The notes under the pieces: generated by a model
Database searches by the model: none
What the model was told of the DNA's origin: nothing
What the model saw: only the letters and a program-made list of their open reading frames with translations
Program-made: the position numbers and the translations under genes
From: Oxalobacteraceae sp. CFBP 8761
GTDB lineage: Bacteria > Pseudomonadota > Gammaproteobacteria > Burkholderiales > Burkholderiaceae_D
Assembly (NCBI GenBank): GCA_014841595.1
Contig: JACYUE010000001.1
Span: 2,530,996 to 2,594,995, forward strand
Reading direction: 5' to 3'
DNA: 64,000 nucleotides
Part shown: one piece after another, positions 9,279-17,516 of the stretch
Numbering within the stretch: the first letter of the stretch is position 1
Layout of the letters: every line of letters begins with the position of its first letter

Positions 9279-10715
9279 CTACGCAGTTTTCATGCCGATC
9301 ATTTTTTTACAACTTTGCACGACGTCTTTAGAAAATATCACGATCAATGCACCGTAAATGATGGCGCCGGCCAGCGTAGTCACGGCAAATACAATCAGTG
9401 CGGCAAGGCTGGTCCCTGACAGGAAGGAGAATAATGGATACAACGCAGCCGTCATCAACAGTGCAAACAGCACCGGCTGCCATATCTCCCTGAACAAACC
9501 CATCAAGCTGGAATTGAGCTGTTTCGTTGCAAAATAAAAATGAGGAATTCCGTTCAACACGTTCGCGATCAAATAACAGCAAGCAACTCCTTCAATCCCC
9601 CACTGCACGCCAATCAGAAAGCTGCCGACCTGCAGGACAGAACCCAGCAATCCAAGACGCATCATGAGATCTGTCCGACCTGTCGCCATGAAGACCGAGC
9701 CTGTGGTCGAAATCAATGATTGTAAAAATCCGACCGGTGCCAGCCATGCCAGAACCATCGGTACCTTGCCCCATTGGTCTCCCAGCGCGATCAGCACGAA
9801 CGGCTCACGCAATAGCCAAAGTCCTGCCATCATGGGCGCAGTTAACGTCGCAATCAGCCGAATCGAGCGGAAATACAGCTGCCCCATTTTTTCCCGCTCA
9901 GTTTGCTGACGGCTCATTACCGGGAAGAGTGCTCTGCCAACAACGTAGCTCATGCTCTGCAACGGAAACATCATGACTTTGTAGGCTTGAGCATAAATAC
10001 CCAACTGTATCGACCCCAGTACCCTGCCGATCACCATGCTGTCCGCATTGCGCGCAAAAAAATTGATGAAGTTAAAGCCTGTCAAATTGCCGCTGAACCC
10101 CCAGAGCGAGCGCAGCTCCGCGTTGTTCCAGATTTTTTTCGGACGCCATGGGCTGGTCGTCCACAACTGTACTGAAGAACATATTGCCGATGCCAGGGTG
10201 TTCCACACCAAGCTGTAGACGCCATAGCCAAGGAACGCCAGGGTGATCGCCACTGTCAGTCCGACTAACGAGGAGATGATTTCAATTCGTGCCACCGTTT
10301 GAAACCCCGAACGGCGCTCAAGCAAAGCCTGATGAACAGCGCTGGCGCTCGTGATCGGGAACACGATCGACAGCAGGCAAAGGACGGGAGCAAGTCGGTC
10401 GATCCGGAAATAGGCTGCCAGAAGTGGCGAGGCAATGATCAGGGCCAGCGTCAAAAACACGCCCATCCCGACGTTCAACCAGAAAACTGAACTGGTCGTC
10501 TCCTCCGTGAGGTTTTCCTTCTGGACCACAGCTGCAGCCGTTCCCATGTCTCGGAGCAGGAAGGCGAAGTTGGTTGCAACAGTCGCCATCGCCAGTAATC
10601 CATACTCGGAAGGTTGCAACAGCCTTGACAAGACAAACAGGGAAATCAGCTGCATGATGACCCGTGAACCCTGCGACAGCGTCAGCCAGCGCGCATTAGA
10701 CATCGCAGACATCAT
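9279..10715 (-). CDS. wzx: Wzx-type polysaccharide flippase (MOP superfamily)
   Basis: Integral membrane protein of 478 residues with about 12-14 hydrophobic helices. It flips the undecaprenyl-linked repeat unit across the inner membrane for polymerisation. The N-terminal block (QGSRVIMQLISLFVLSRLL then EYGLLAMATV) and FFARNADSMVIGRVLG are typical of the WzxC/Polysacc_synt_3 branch, whose best known member moves colanic acid units. Its start overlaps the stop of the upstream glycosyltransferase by four bases (ATGA), so translation is coupled. With the Wzy-like protein at 16085-17482 it marks a Wzx/Wzy-dependent pathway. Confidence 0.9.
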   Translation of the reverse strand: MMSAMSNARWLTLSQGSRVIMQLISLFVLSRLLQPSEYGLLAMATVATNFAFLLRDMGTAAAVVQKENLTEETTSSVFWLNVGMGVFLTLALIIASPLLAAYFRIDRLAPVLCLLSIVFPITSASAVHQALLERRSGFQTVARIEIISSLVGLTVAITLAFLGYGVYSLVWNTLASAICSSVQLWTTSPWRPKKIWNNAELRSLWGFSGNLTGFNFINFFARNADSMVIGRVLGSIQLGIYAQAYKVMMFPLQSMSYVVGRALFPVMSRQQTEREKMGQLYFRSIRLIATLTAPMMAGLWLLREPFVLIALGDQWGKVPMVLAWLAPVGFLQSLISTTGSVFMATGRTDLMMRLGLLGSVLQVGSFLIGVQWGIEGVACCYLIANVLNGIPHFYFATKQLNSSLMGLFREIWQPVLFALLMTAALYPLFSFLSGTSLAALIVFAVTTLAGAIIYGALIVIFSKDVVQSCKKMIGMKTA

Positions 10716-11578
10716 GCTGTTTTTCTTTCTGCACCAAAACCGTATGCGGCGATCATTGCGCGAATCTGGTCATCGTTAAACTTACCGACGAGATTATCTT
10801 TCCAGAGCGCGACATCTTGCGAACCGTCCCAGCAATGCACTTCATGGTGCTCGGCGACGCGTTTGAAGGTAGCGCCATTCATGCTCGCCATCCACCAGAA
10901 CCAGATATCGTCACCACGTGGACACAGCGCGGTGAAGGCAGGAACATTGAGTATTTCAGGTCCGAACACATTGGCGGGATATAGCACGCCGCCGATACCG
11001 GTCGGGAAATTCAAAGGGCTTGATTCTGCATTGCTGGTTTCAAACTCCCATTCGTTGTAGGAGACAGGTAGCCCGTTCGCGTCAAGTCTGATGCGATGCA
11101 TCCGGTGGCAAATGACCTCAAGCTTGCCCGGAACGCGCGCCTGAACTAACTGCTGCAACCAGTCACGCCAGTAAAACACATCGTCGTCTGCTGTCACGAT
11201 CGCGCTTGCACATCCCTGCTGCAACAGCGGTATCATTTTTTTGTATGACTTGGTATCGTCGCAGGCGATAATTTCCAGGCCGGCTCGCTGCAGACGGGTG
11301 ACTGCCGGTGGTAGCAGCGCCATATCCGCATGAGCGATCCACAGCACGACCCGATCTGCCGCATAGGATTGCGACAGCAGCGATTTCAGCGTCCAGTGGA
11401 GCGTGCTAAAGCGTGGTGGATAGGACGTCAGGGAAACGACAACCCCAGCCTTGACATCGTTTGCACACCCAGGCCTGCGACCATAGCGTCTCCAATTCAT
11501 TTCCAGAGTTGCATGCAAAATGAGCTTCTTCCAGCGCAAGTGCAGCCTGCTGCGTTTATTTTGCAACCAGCTAATCAT
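10712..11578 (-). CDS. Putative GT-A fold glycosyltransferase
   Basis: Protein of 288 residues. After a basic N-terminus it reads GVVVSLTSYPPRFSTLHWTL, then a VLWIA...LP strand-loop, SYKKMIPLL and the metal-binding IVTADDDVFYWRDW. It resembles the bacterial glycosyltransferases that begin SLTSYPxR and use a DDD triad. PTGIGGVLYP and CPRGDDIWFWWMA could contact the acceptor. It is the first gene of a tight pair with the flippase. I assign it as an EPS glycosyltransferase by motif and context; donor and linkage are unknown. The ribosome-binding site is weak. Confidence 0.78.
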   Translation of the reverse strand: MISWLQNKRSRLHLRWKKLILHATLEMNWRRYGRRPGCANDVKAGVVVSLTSYPPRFSTLHWTLKSLLSQSYAADRVVLWIAHADMALLPPAVTRLQRAGLEIIACDDTKSYKKMIPLLQQGCASAIVTADDDVFYWRDWLQQLVQARVPGKLEVICHRMHRIRLDANGLPVSYNEWEFETSNAESSPLNFPTGIGGVLYPANVFGPEILNVPAFTALCPRGDDIWFWWMASMNGATFKRVAEHHEVHCWDGSQDVALWKDNLVGKFNDDQIRAMIAAYGFGAERKTA

Positions 11579-11893
11579 GAGTTACAACCCTACTTGACAT
11601 AATAATATTGCTATAAATTAATAGATCCCTTGCGGTGTACGAGCACCGATTGCTGGGAGCACGACCAGTGATGCAGCCCTTATGAGTGACTTGGCAATCG
11701 CCGTTGCGCAGCGTCGGGTCACAACGATCAACAGTCCAGGCATGTTTCATCCAGGAATCTTGTCTAATTTTACACGTTCTGAACAAACGCGTATTCCGCT
11801 CACGCATTTGGCCGCGGGAGTTCATTCGAATCGCTCTTCGCAGTCGGAAGCCAGCGTGCATGACGCACTGTGCCCTCGCAACACAGCGCCTGA
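11579..11893. other. Gene-free gap between two leftward glycosyltransferase genes
   Basis: 315 bases without a supported gene. The part at 11590-11632 is very AT-rich and probably holds the promoter of the leftward glycosyltransferase-flippase pair. I could not place a convincing -35/-10 in that direction. A TTGACA at 11594 reads rightward and serves no gene. Confidence 0.4.
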
Positions 11894-12892
11894 TCACGAC
11901 AACGAAGGCAGTGGTCGCGCCGCCGACGTCGACTCGCACTCTGCCAGCGCGAAAGTCGACAGCGCGACATTGCATAATTGCCTATCCATCAACCGCACCA
12001 GCTCACCATCACCATCATTGAATTTGCGCGCGAATATCATTGGTCCGCCACCGTAGACGTTTTCTTCACTAAACCGCCGAGTGGAAAGGAAGTAGTCCAC
12101 ATGGCTGATCGACATGTTGGCAGGACTGGCGCCACCAGCGCTCCAGTCGGTATAAGTCAAGTTCCGTCTAACGTGGGCCAAGAATGGCGAGTTTCCCAAA
12201 ATCGTGTGCAGGAATGTCTCATCAGCGTACTGCGTACCTTTGAAGAACTGCACCAGTGCCGGATTACGATCTTCGAATTGGAGCAGATAATCGCAAGCAG
12301 CCCTCGTGAGTGCCCACCAGGTCGAGCCACCATATGGCGTCAGGTTGCCCAGTGCGCGCTGAAGATTACGTTGACGGGGCATGATGCGTGCCTTGAGCAG
12401 GACGCGTATTGCCAGGCTTTGCAGCAGTGACAGTGTTGGGCGCACCTTGTAGGTCGTCAGGCGTGCCAATGGCTTACCCGCCGCCTCGCACGGCATCGGC
12501 ACCATGCTGATAAATTCAACAGTGCGATGAGCTGCAAAGAAGGCGTTGATGTCCGCCGTCGGCCATAGCGGGTAATCGACGCCGCTGAGTAATACAAAGC
12601 GATCGAAGTTGCCTGCTGCGCAGGCAGTTTTCATCAAGCTAAGAATCGCCTCCACCTGAGAAAAGTCACCCCAATGGACCGCGACCGTCTCATCCCGTGG
12701 TAACACCCTGACATCGTCCGACTGCAGATGAATGAACGCGTTGAGATCCGTTTTCTTGTCCACATGTACAAAGAACATTGCCCCATCTGACCGCAGGCGA
12801 TTAATCAATCGCTGCAGGTGCAGGGGATTGCCGTGCACTAGTAGCAAATATGCGATCACGCCGCTTCGGATATTAGTGTCATTTATTGTCAT
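11894..12892 (-). CDS. GT14 'branch' beta-1,6-N-acetylglucosaminyl/xylosyltransferase-like protein
   Basis: Protein of 332 residues of the Branch family (core-2/I-branching enzymes). Visible motifs: VIAYLLLVHGNPLHLQRLIN, FFVHVDKKTD, VHWGDFSQVEAILSLM, FDRFVLLSGVDYPL, GGSTWWALTRAACDYLL and ADETFLHTILGNS, ending with LTYTDW. The order and spacing match the second copy at 18577-19542. Bacterial members are found in capsule and EPS loci and are thought to place side branches. No signal or membrane helix is seen, so it acts in the cytoplasm. The start codon lies inside the first of three TGTCATTAC repeats (see 12887-12958), so translation or transcription control may act at the start itself. Confidence 0.87.
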   Translation of the reverse strand: MTINDTNIRSGVIAYLLLVHGNPLHLQRLINRLRSDGAMFFVHVDKKTDLNAFIHLQSDDVRVLPRDETVAVHWGDFSQVEAILSLMKTACAAGNFDRFVLLSGVDYPLWPTADINAFFAAHRTVEFISMVPMPCEAAGKPLARLTTYKVRPTLSLLQSLAIRVLLKARIMPRQRNLQRALGNLTPYGGSTWWALTRAACDYLLQFEDRNPALVQFFKGTQYADETFLHTILGNSPFLAHVRRNLTYTDWSAGGASPANMSISHVDYFLSTRRFSEENVYGGGPMIFARKFNDGDGELVRLMDRQLCNVALSTFALAECESTSAARPLPSLS

Positions 12893-12958
12893 TACATTGA
12901 AGCCGTTTTAAAAGCGTTGCGGGAGAGTGTCATTACTGCTCCGCCAGCATGTCATTAC
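12887..12958. promoter_or_regulatory. Three direct repeats TGTCATTAC upstream of and over the GT14 start
   Basis: Exact 9-base copies start at 12887, 12928 and 12950, spaced 41 and 22 bases (about four and two helical turns). Further CATTAC elements occur at 13083, 13137 and 13148. The phasing suggests cooperative binding by a regulator between the divergent GT14 and discoidin-protein genes. No regulator is named by the sequence. Confidence 0.45.
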
Positions 12959-12976
12959 TAAATACATGCCACGTAC

Positions 12977-12994
12977 CGTTACCAATTGGTAACG
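12977..12994. promoter_or_regulatory. Perfect 18-bp palindrome, candidate operator
   Basis: CGTTACCAATTGGTAACG equals its own reverse complement over all 18 bases. It sits 85 bases upstream of the GT14 start and 279 bases upstream of the divergent gene. A gapless palindrome of this length fits the site of a dimeric helix-turn-helix regulator. The regulator is not encoded nearby. Confidence 0.5.
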
Positions 12995-13187
12995 ATAATT
13001 TGAATACCGTCCATACCAAGAATTCCATCTAGTCACTTATTTCAGGCCTCGAATTTAAATGGGTAAAACGTCTAGCCAAGATCATTACGAATAGCCGGGA
13101 ATTGAGTTTACCTCAACAGTCTTAACAATAAAGCCTCATTACGCACCATTACTGTGCGGAATTGTTTTCTTAAACCAACGGTTCTCC

Positions 13188-13222
13188 AAATTTCACACAA
13201 ATATGTTCTTTGGGTGAAATTT
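13188..13222. promoter_or_regulatory. 9-bp inverted repeat upstream of secreted-protein gene
   Basis: AAATTTCAC (13188-13196) and GTGAAATTT (13214-13222) with a 17-base spacer, about 50 bases before the start at 13273. It could be an operator or a leader hairpin. It lacks the GC-rich stem of a terminator. Confidence 0.35.
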
Positions 13223-13272
13223 TATTCCCTATATGCATTAAGATTTCCACTGGTCACTAATTCAACGAGTAA

Positions 13273-14715
13273 ATGATGAACAATTTTCAACAAAGTCCAA
13301 TTCTGAAACGCATACATGCTTACGGCGGCATGACGCTTGTTGCTGCCGCGCTCGGGATTGGAAATGTAAATGCGCAATCCATCAATCTTGCAGCAAACAG
13401 ACCTGCCATGGCGTCTTCGTTTCAAACGAGCACCATGGTGCCTGCAAGTGTCGTTGACGGTGATCCGAAAACGCGTTGGTCGTCAACATTTTCCAATACA
13501 GAGTGGATCCAAATCGACCTCGGCTCGGTACAGAGTTTTAACAGCGTCCTGCTTGATTGGGAAACAGCGTTCGCCCGCGCATACAGCCTTCAAGTATCCA
13601 CCAATGGCAGTGCCTGGACGACCGTGTTCAGTACGAAGACTGGCCTCGGTGGCGCAGAGAGAATTGACTTTCCCGCCACAAACGCACGTTTCGTGCGCAT
13701 GGTGGGTACGCAACGCGCAACGAACTGGGGCTACTCGCTGATCGAGTTCAAAGTTTCGAACGAGCCGAAGCGCACCGTGGTTGCGGCTGTCAATCCACTT
13801 CCGACCGATGCGATCTTTGCGCCGACGAGCTTCTGGTACCAAGTAATTCCCACGAACGTTACCCTTCACCCCAACTCGGCAATGTTCACGGCTGATGTCG
13901 AGCGTCAGATCAAAGCGTATTACGGCAATGTCACCATCAACACCACTTCCTATGCAAGCCCGGTATATGTAGCGCCGGCGAATACCCCTACAGCCGCAGT
14001 GCGATTCTGGGATTGTCAGAACAAACGGTACACCGACCCGGGCCTGGTACAGCAGTGGTCTGCCGTTCCCATGCCAACCCACGCGCAACCGGCAGTTGGC
14101 ACCGACAGCGAGATGACGGTATATCAGCCATCCACCGATACCATTTGGGAGTTCTGGCTGACCCGCAATCAAGGCGGCGTGTGGCAAGCGTGCTGGGGCG
14201 GTCGTCTTCAGAACGCCTCCAAGAGCAGCGGTATCTTCCCAGGAAGTTACGGCACCACCGCAACCGGCTTGCCATTTCTCGGCGGTCAAATCACTGCTGA
14301 AGAGCTCCAGCGGGGCGAAATTCGCCACGCAATCGGCATCTCGCTGGTTGAACTTGCGAGCTGGAACGTCTTCTCTTGGCCGGCACAACGTTCTGATGGC
14401 TACAACCCGAACAACGTACCAAACCGTATCGCCGAAGGTCAACGTTTCCGCCTCGACCCAAGCATCAATGTCGATGCACTCAATATTCACCCGGTTGCCA
14501 AGACGATTGCCAAGGCAGCACAAAAATATGGTTTCGTGGTCTGGGACAAAGCTGGATCGGTCAGTCTGCGCGCGCAGAATCCAAAATCGTACACTGCCCT
14601 CGGCCAGCCAAATCCGTACAATGCCCTGTTTAACGGCACAGCCGAATACAACGTGCTGAAAGGCTTTCCCTGGAATCGCCTGCAATTCCTTCCAATGAAT
14701 TACGGCAAGCCCTGA
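13273..14715 (+). CDS. Secreted F5/8 type C (discoidin) protein with unrecognised C-terminal domain
   Basis: Exported protein of 480 residues. Residues 1-34 are a Sec signal (hydrophobic MTLVAAALGIG, probable cut after VNA). Residues ~38-160 form a discoidin/F5-8C carbohydrate-binding domain: NLAANRPAMASS, VVDGDPKTRWSS, WIQIDLGSVQSFNSVLLDWE, RFVRMVGTQR and YSLIEFKV. Residues ~175-460 are homologous by eye to the lipoprotein at 3415-4899: GTD, P.TDTIWEFW, GGVW, GQITAEELQRGEIRHA, EG...LDP, KYGFVVWD. The discoidin domain implies binding to a glycan, plausibly the EPS itself. The second domain may modify or anchor it. It is transcribed alone and ends before a bidirectional hairpin. Confidence 0.85.
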   Translation: MMNNFQQSPILKRIHAYGGMTLVAAALGIGNVNAQSINLAANRPAMASSFQTSTMVPASVVDGDPKTRWSSTFSNTEWIQIDLGSVQSFNSVLLDWETAFARAYSLQVSTNGSAWTTVFSTKTGLGGAERIDFPATNARFVRMVGTQRATNWGYSLIEFKVSNEPKRTVVAAVNPLPTDAIFAPTSFWYQVIPTNVTLHPNSAMFTADVERQIKAYYGNVTINTTSYASPVYVAPANTPTAAVRFWDCQNKRYTDPGLVQQWSAVPMPTHAQPAVGTDSEMTVYQPSTDTIWEFWLTRNQGGVWQACWGGRLQNASKSSGIFPGSYGTTATGLPFLGGQITAEELQRGEIRHAIGISLVELASWNVFSWPAQRSDGYNPNNVPNRIAEGQRFRLDPSINVDALNIHPVAKTIAKAAQKYGFVVWDKAGSVSLRAQNPKSYTALGQPNPYNALFNGTAEYNVLKGFPWNRLQFLPMNYGKP

Positions 14716-14788
14716 TTGCTGATACTGCCCCCCCTGTAAGACCCACCCGTCAACACGCAGTACACCATGAACGGGAACGTTTCACTTA

Positions 14789-14820
14789 AAGCGACCTCCG
14801 GCACCCCCGGGAGGTCGCTT
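14789..14820. terminator. Bidirectional hairpin terminator between convergent genes
   Basis: Perfect 11-bp stem AAGCGACCTCC (14789-14799) and GGAGGTCGCTT (14810-14820), loop of ten bases. It lies between the convergent secreted-protein and GT4 genes. T-tracts are short on both strands. Confidence 0.65.
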
Positions 14821-14882
14821 CACGTTCGCCACAAAAACCAACAGTACTCAGCACCGCATTTTTGCACGATGAAATGCCGCCA

Positions 14883-16088
14883 TCAGGCCAACGTGGCGTT
14901 GATCAAACGCGACAGCTTGGCTGCCTCGGTATCGATCGCGTGGCGTTCCAGCACACGGCGATAGCCGGCTTCGCCCATCGCCTGCAGCTGTTCGGGCGAG
15001 GTGGACAGGCAGACTTCCAGCATCTTGGAAAGCTCGTCCACATCTCCGGCCGGAAACAACCAACCCGTCTCGCCGGTCCGTACCAGTTCCGGAATGCCAG
15101 CGATGAATGTTGAAAGTACCGGGCGGCGCAGCGCCATCGCTTCCATCACGACCACAGGCAAGCCTTCGGCAAAGCTTGGCAGCACCAGGGCACGTGCTGA
15201 CAGCATTTCCTCACGTACCCTGTCTCCATCGATCCAGCCTGTGATGCTGATGTGATCCTGCAAGCCGGACTCGGCGATCAAGGCTTCGATCGCCGGGCGC
15301 ATCTCGCCGTCTCCGGCGAGCACCAGGTGAATCGCCAGGCCTCTGGCAACGACTGCCTTCACCGCGTGTACGAGCAACATCTGCCCCTTCTGCTCGCACA
15401 GACGACCGACACAGACCAATCGTGGCGCAGCGGGAATCGGGCGCACAGGCACCGCATGGAAATCTGGATCGATGCCGCAATGAACCACTTGCACCTTCGG
15501 CCAGTCCGTTGCGGCTGCCCAGCGGAACAGCTGGCTGCGGCCGAATGAGCTGACGCCGACGACGAATGCCGAACGGCGAATTTTTTCCGCCAGCCACAGG
15601 AATTCCGGCTTGTCGAACTCTTCCGGACCGTGCACGGTAAAACTGTAGGACGGACCGCCAAGAATATTGGCGAGCATCGCCACCTCAGTTGAGTTGGTGC
15701 CGAAGTGAGCATGCAGATGGCGCGCGCCATGGGCCGCCATCCAGGGCACGATCCGGCATGCTTCCGCCAAGTAAATCAGGTGCAGAGGCAGTGGCCGGTC
15801 GGACCGCATGCCGATCTTGCATGCCAATGCCAGTGCCTTGAGCAGACGCCCCGGCCGCGTGAGCGCCATGCGCACGACGTCCATGCCCATGGCGAATGCT
15901 CCATCCTGCAGGACGTAACGGGTAACGGCGCGTTCGCGCACGTCTTCTTCATCGCGCAGTTCGTCGGCCCAACCTCTCATCGCCAATCTTTGCACGTCGT
16001 AACCTTGACGCTCCAGCGCAAGGATCTCGCGTCGGATAAAACTGTGACTAATTTTGGGATACTGGTTCACCAAATATGCAATCTTCAT
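14883..16088 (-). CDS. Glycosyltransferase family 4
   Basis: GT-B fold retaining glycosyltransferase of 401 residues. The N-terminal half has MKIAYLVNQYPKISHSFIRR and HLHAHFGTNSTEVA. The C-terminal Rossmann domain has RLVCVGRLCEQKGQ, LVLAGDGEMRPAIEAL, then the catalytic EX7E block in PSFAEGLPVVVMEAMALRRP, followed by GETGWLFPAGD for nucleotide binding. It acts in the cytoplasm on the lipid-linked EPS unit. Its start overlaps the stop of the polymerase gene by four bases, so the two are coupled. The sugar is unknown. Confidence 0.92.
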   Translation of the reverse strand: MKIAYLVNQYPKISHSFIRREILALERQGYDVQRLAMRGWADELRDEEDVRERAVTRYVLQDGAFAMGMDVVRMALTRPGRLLKALALACKIGMRSDRPLPLHLIYLAEACRIVPWMAAHGARHLHAHFGTNSTEVAMLANILGGPSYSFTVHGPEEFDKPEFLWLAEKIRRSAFVVGVSSFGRSQLFRWAAATDWPKVQVVHCGIDPDFHAVPVRPIPAAPRLVCVGRLCEQKGQMLLVHAVKAVVARGLAIHLVLAGDGEMRPAIEALIAESGLQDHISITGWIDGDRVREEMLSARALVLPSFAEGLPVVVMEAMALRRPVLSTFIAGIPELVRTGETGWLFPAGDVDELSKMLEVCLSTSPEQLQAMGEAGYRRVLERHAIDTEAAKLSRLINATLA

Positions 16089-17482
16089 GCTCGGCCTTCA
16101 TTGACGGACCCGCTGTTGCGGTCCAGGGAATACAGGTGCACGAGCGAGCAGGCTGCGCCCACCGTGAACCAGAAGTACCAGTTAAACACCAGATAACGGA
16201 ACATGTTGTCGGAGTAGGAAACTATCAAATATTGAACCACCACTGCCAGCAGCAGAAAGCCGGATACGCGGTCCATACGGGCGAACGACCTCAGCGTCCA
16301 AAGAACGCGTGCATATAGCCACAAGTAGCACGCCAAGCCGATCACTCCCGTTTCGAAAAGAAATTGAACATACACATTGTGGGCATCCCATCTGACCGTT
16401 CGGTCCATCGGGAAAAACGTTCCCGCAAAATGACCGAACCCATCCAATCCGTAGCCGTAGATCAACCTCATTGGCTCCATCCACCCGATTGCCGCTTTCC
16501 AGAGCAACTGGCGCCAAGCAAAGGAATTCAGTGGTGCATAGCGGACCACTTCATTACCCTGATTCAAGTCCATCAAACGATCCTGAATGGACGGAACGAA
16601 CACGACGACGAGTGGCAATACGAGCAAGTACAGCAGGTATTTACGCTCGAACAACAATGCGTACAGTACGAAGATCAACAAACAGGACAGCCAAGCGCTG
16701 CGAGTCTGGGTCAGCAGCAGTTGAATCAGCAACAGCGGCAGATAACAGCAAACCACAACGCGGCCAGTCGGCGTGATGTTGAAAAGCGGGCTCTTGAGCA
16801 TGTACAAGCACAGAACCAGCATCAGCGCGACATAGAAGGCCAGAATGTTCGGGTGTGTAAAGGTAGATTCCAGACGGAAGTTGCTTGTACCCACATTCAG
16901 TGCGATATCGACGAATGCATATAGCGTGGGGATTGCCGACGACCACAGCACCAGCCGAATGGCTTTGTTGAAGTCGTCAATGGAGCGCACCATGTAGACG
17001 GCAATGATAAACATCGCAAAATTGGACAGGATGCCGAGGTATTGTTTGACCGCATTTGCTTTCTCATAGGAGATCACAACGCCAACGGCCATCATGACCA
17101 ATACCGGGAACCAGAACCGCGCCAGTTTGGTCGGGAATTCCTTGGGCTTCTCCATCACAAGCATGCAGGTAATCAGGATAACGACGAGGTTAATGAGCCC
17201 GCCAATACCCATGCGAGTATCACCGATACCAACTTGCGTCGACTCCAGGACACGGTCTCCAACGGAACGGAACAGGAGAATCAGTATCAACAGCTTTTTA
17301 TAGTCGTACACCAGCAGCACGCCAAGCAGCAACACAGCAGGCAAGGCAACGAGGCGACCAGGATGATCTCCCACGGCATCGGTAAACACAGGAATGGCTG
17401 CGCCGATCAAGAGGCACAATATGACAATCGCCGCCATGAGCCATACTGGCGCCTGAAACGGATTTTTGATCCGGGCACCCAT
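16085..17482 (-). CDS. wzy: Wzy/O-antigen ligase-like EPS polymerase
   Basis: Integral membrane protein of 465 residues with about 11-12 helices. The O-antigen ligase/polymerase (Wzy_C-type) signature is visible: LLLTQTRSAWLSCLLIF before a large periplasmic loop, then WRQLLWKAAIGW and WDAHNVYVQFLFETGVIGL with the conserved HN. It would join flipped repeat units into polymer in the periplasm. A WaaL-like ligase role is the alternative, but the neighbouring Wzx, EpsE and EpsF genes favour EPS polymerisation. It lies 34 bases downstream of the GT2 gene within the leftward operon. Confidence 0.85.
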   Translation of the reverse strand: MGARIKNPFQAPVWLMAAIVILCLLIGAAIPVFTDAVGDHPGRLVALPAVLLLGVLLVYDYKKLLILILLFRSVGDRVLESTQVGIGDTRMGIGGLINLVVILITCMLVMEKPKEFPTKLARFWFPVLVMMAVGVVISYEKANAVKQYLGILSNFAMFIIAVYMVRSIDDFNKAIRLVLWSSAIPTLYAFVDIALNVGTSNFRLESTFTHPNILAFYVALMLVLCLYMLKSPLFNITPTGRVVVCCYLPLLLIQLLLTQTRSAWLSCLLIFVLYALLFERKYLLYLLVLPLVVVFVPSIQDRLMDLNQGNEVVRYAPLNSFAWRQLLWKAAIGWMEPMRLIYGYGLDGFGHFAGTFFPMDRTVRWDAHNVYVQFLFETGVIGLACYLWLYARVLWTLRSFARMDRVSGFLLLAVVVQYLIVSYSDNMFRYLVFNWYFWFTVGAACSLVHLYSLDRNSGSVNEGRA

Positions 17483-17516
17483 TATTTGTGAGCCATAAAC
17501 GAGTTAATAGACATCA

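Larger units (their letters stand above)
12893..13272. other. 380-bp AT-rich divergent regulatory gap of the EPS locus
   Basis: No gene. It separates the leftward GT14 gene from the rightward secreted-protein gene and must hold both promoters. It contains direct repeats, an 18-bp palindrome and an inverted repeat (listed separately), and two 5-bp hairpins: TTGAG/CTCAA (13102-13116) and CGCAC/GTGCG (13142-13158). Confidence 0.6.

Noticed and set aside
11594..11617. TTGACA followed by TATAAA on the plus strand
   Set aside because: Spacing of 12 bases is wrong for a sigma-70 promoter and no rightward gene follows.
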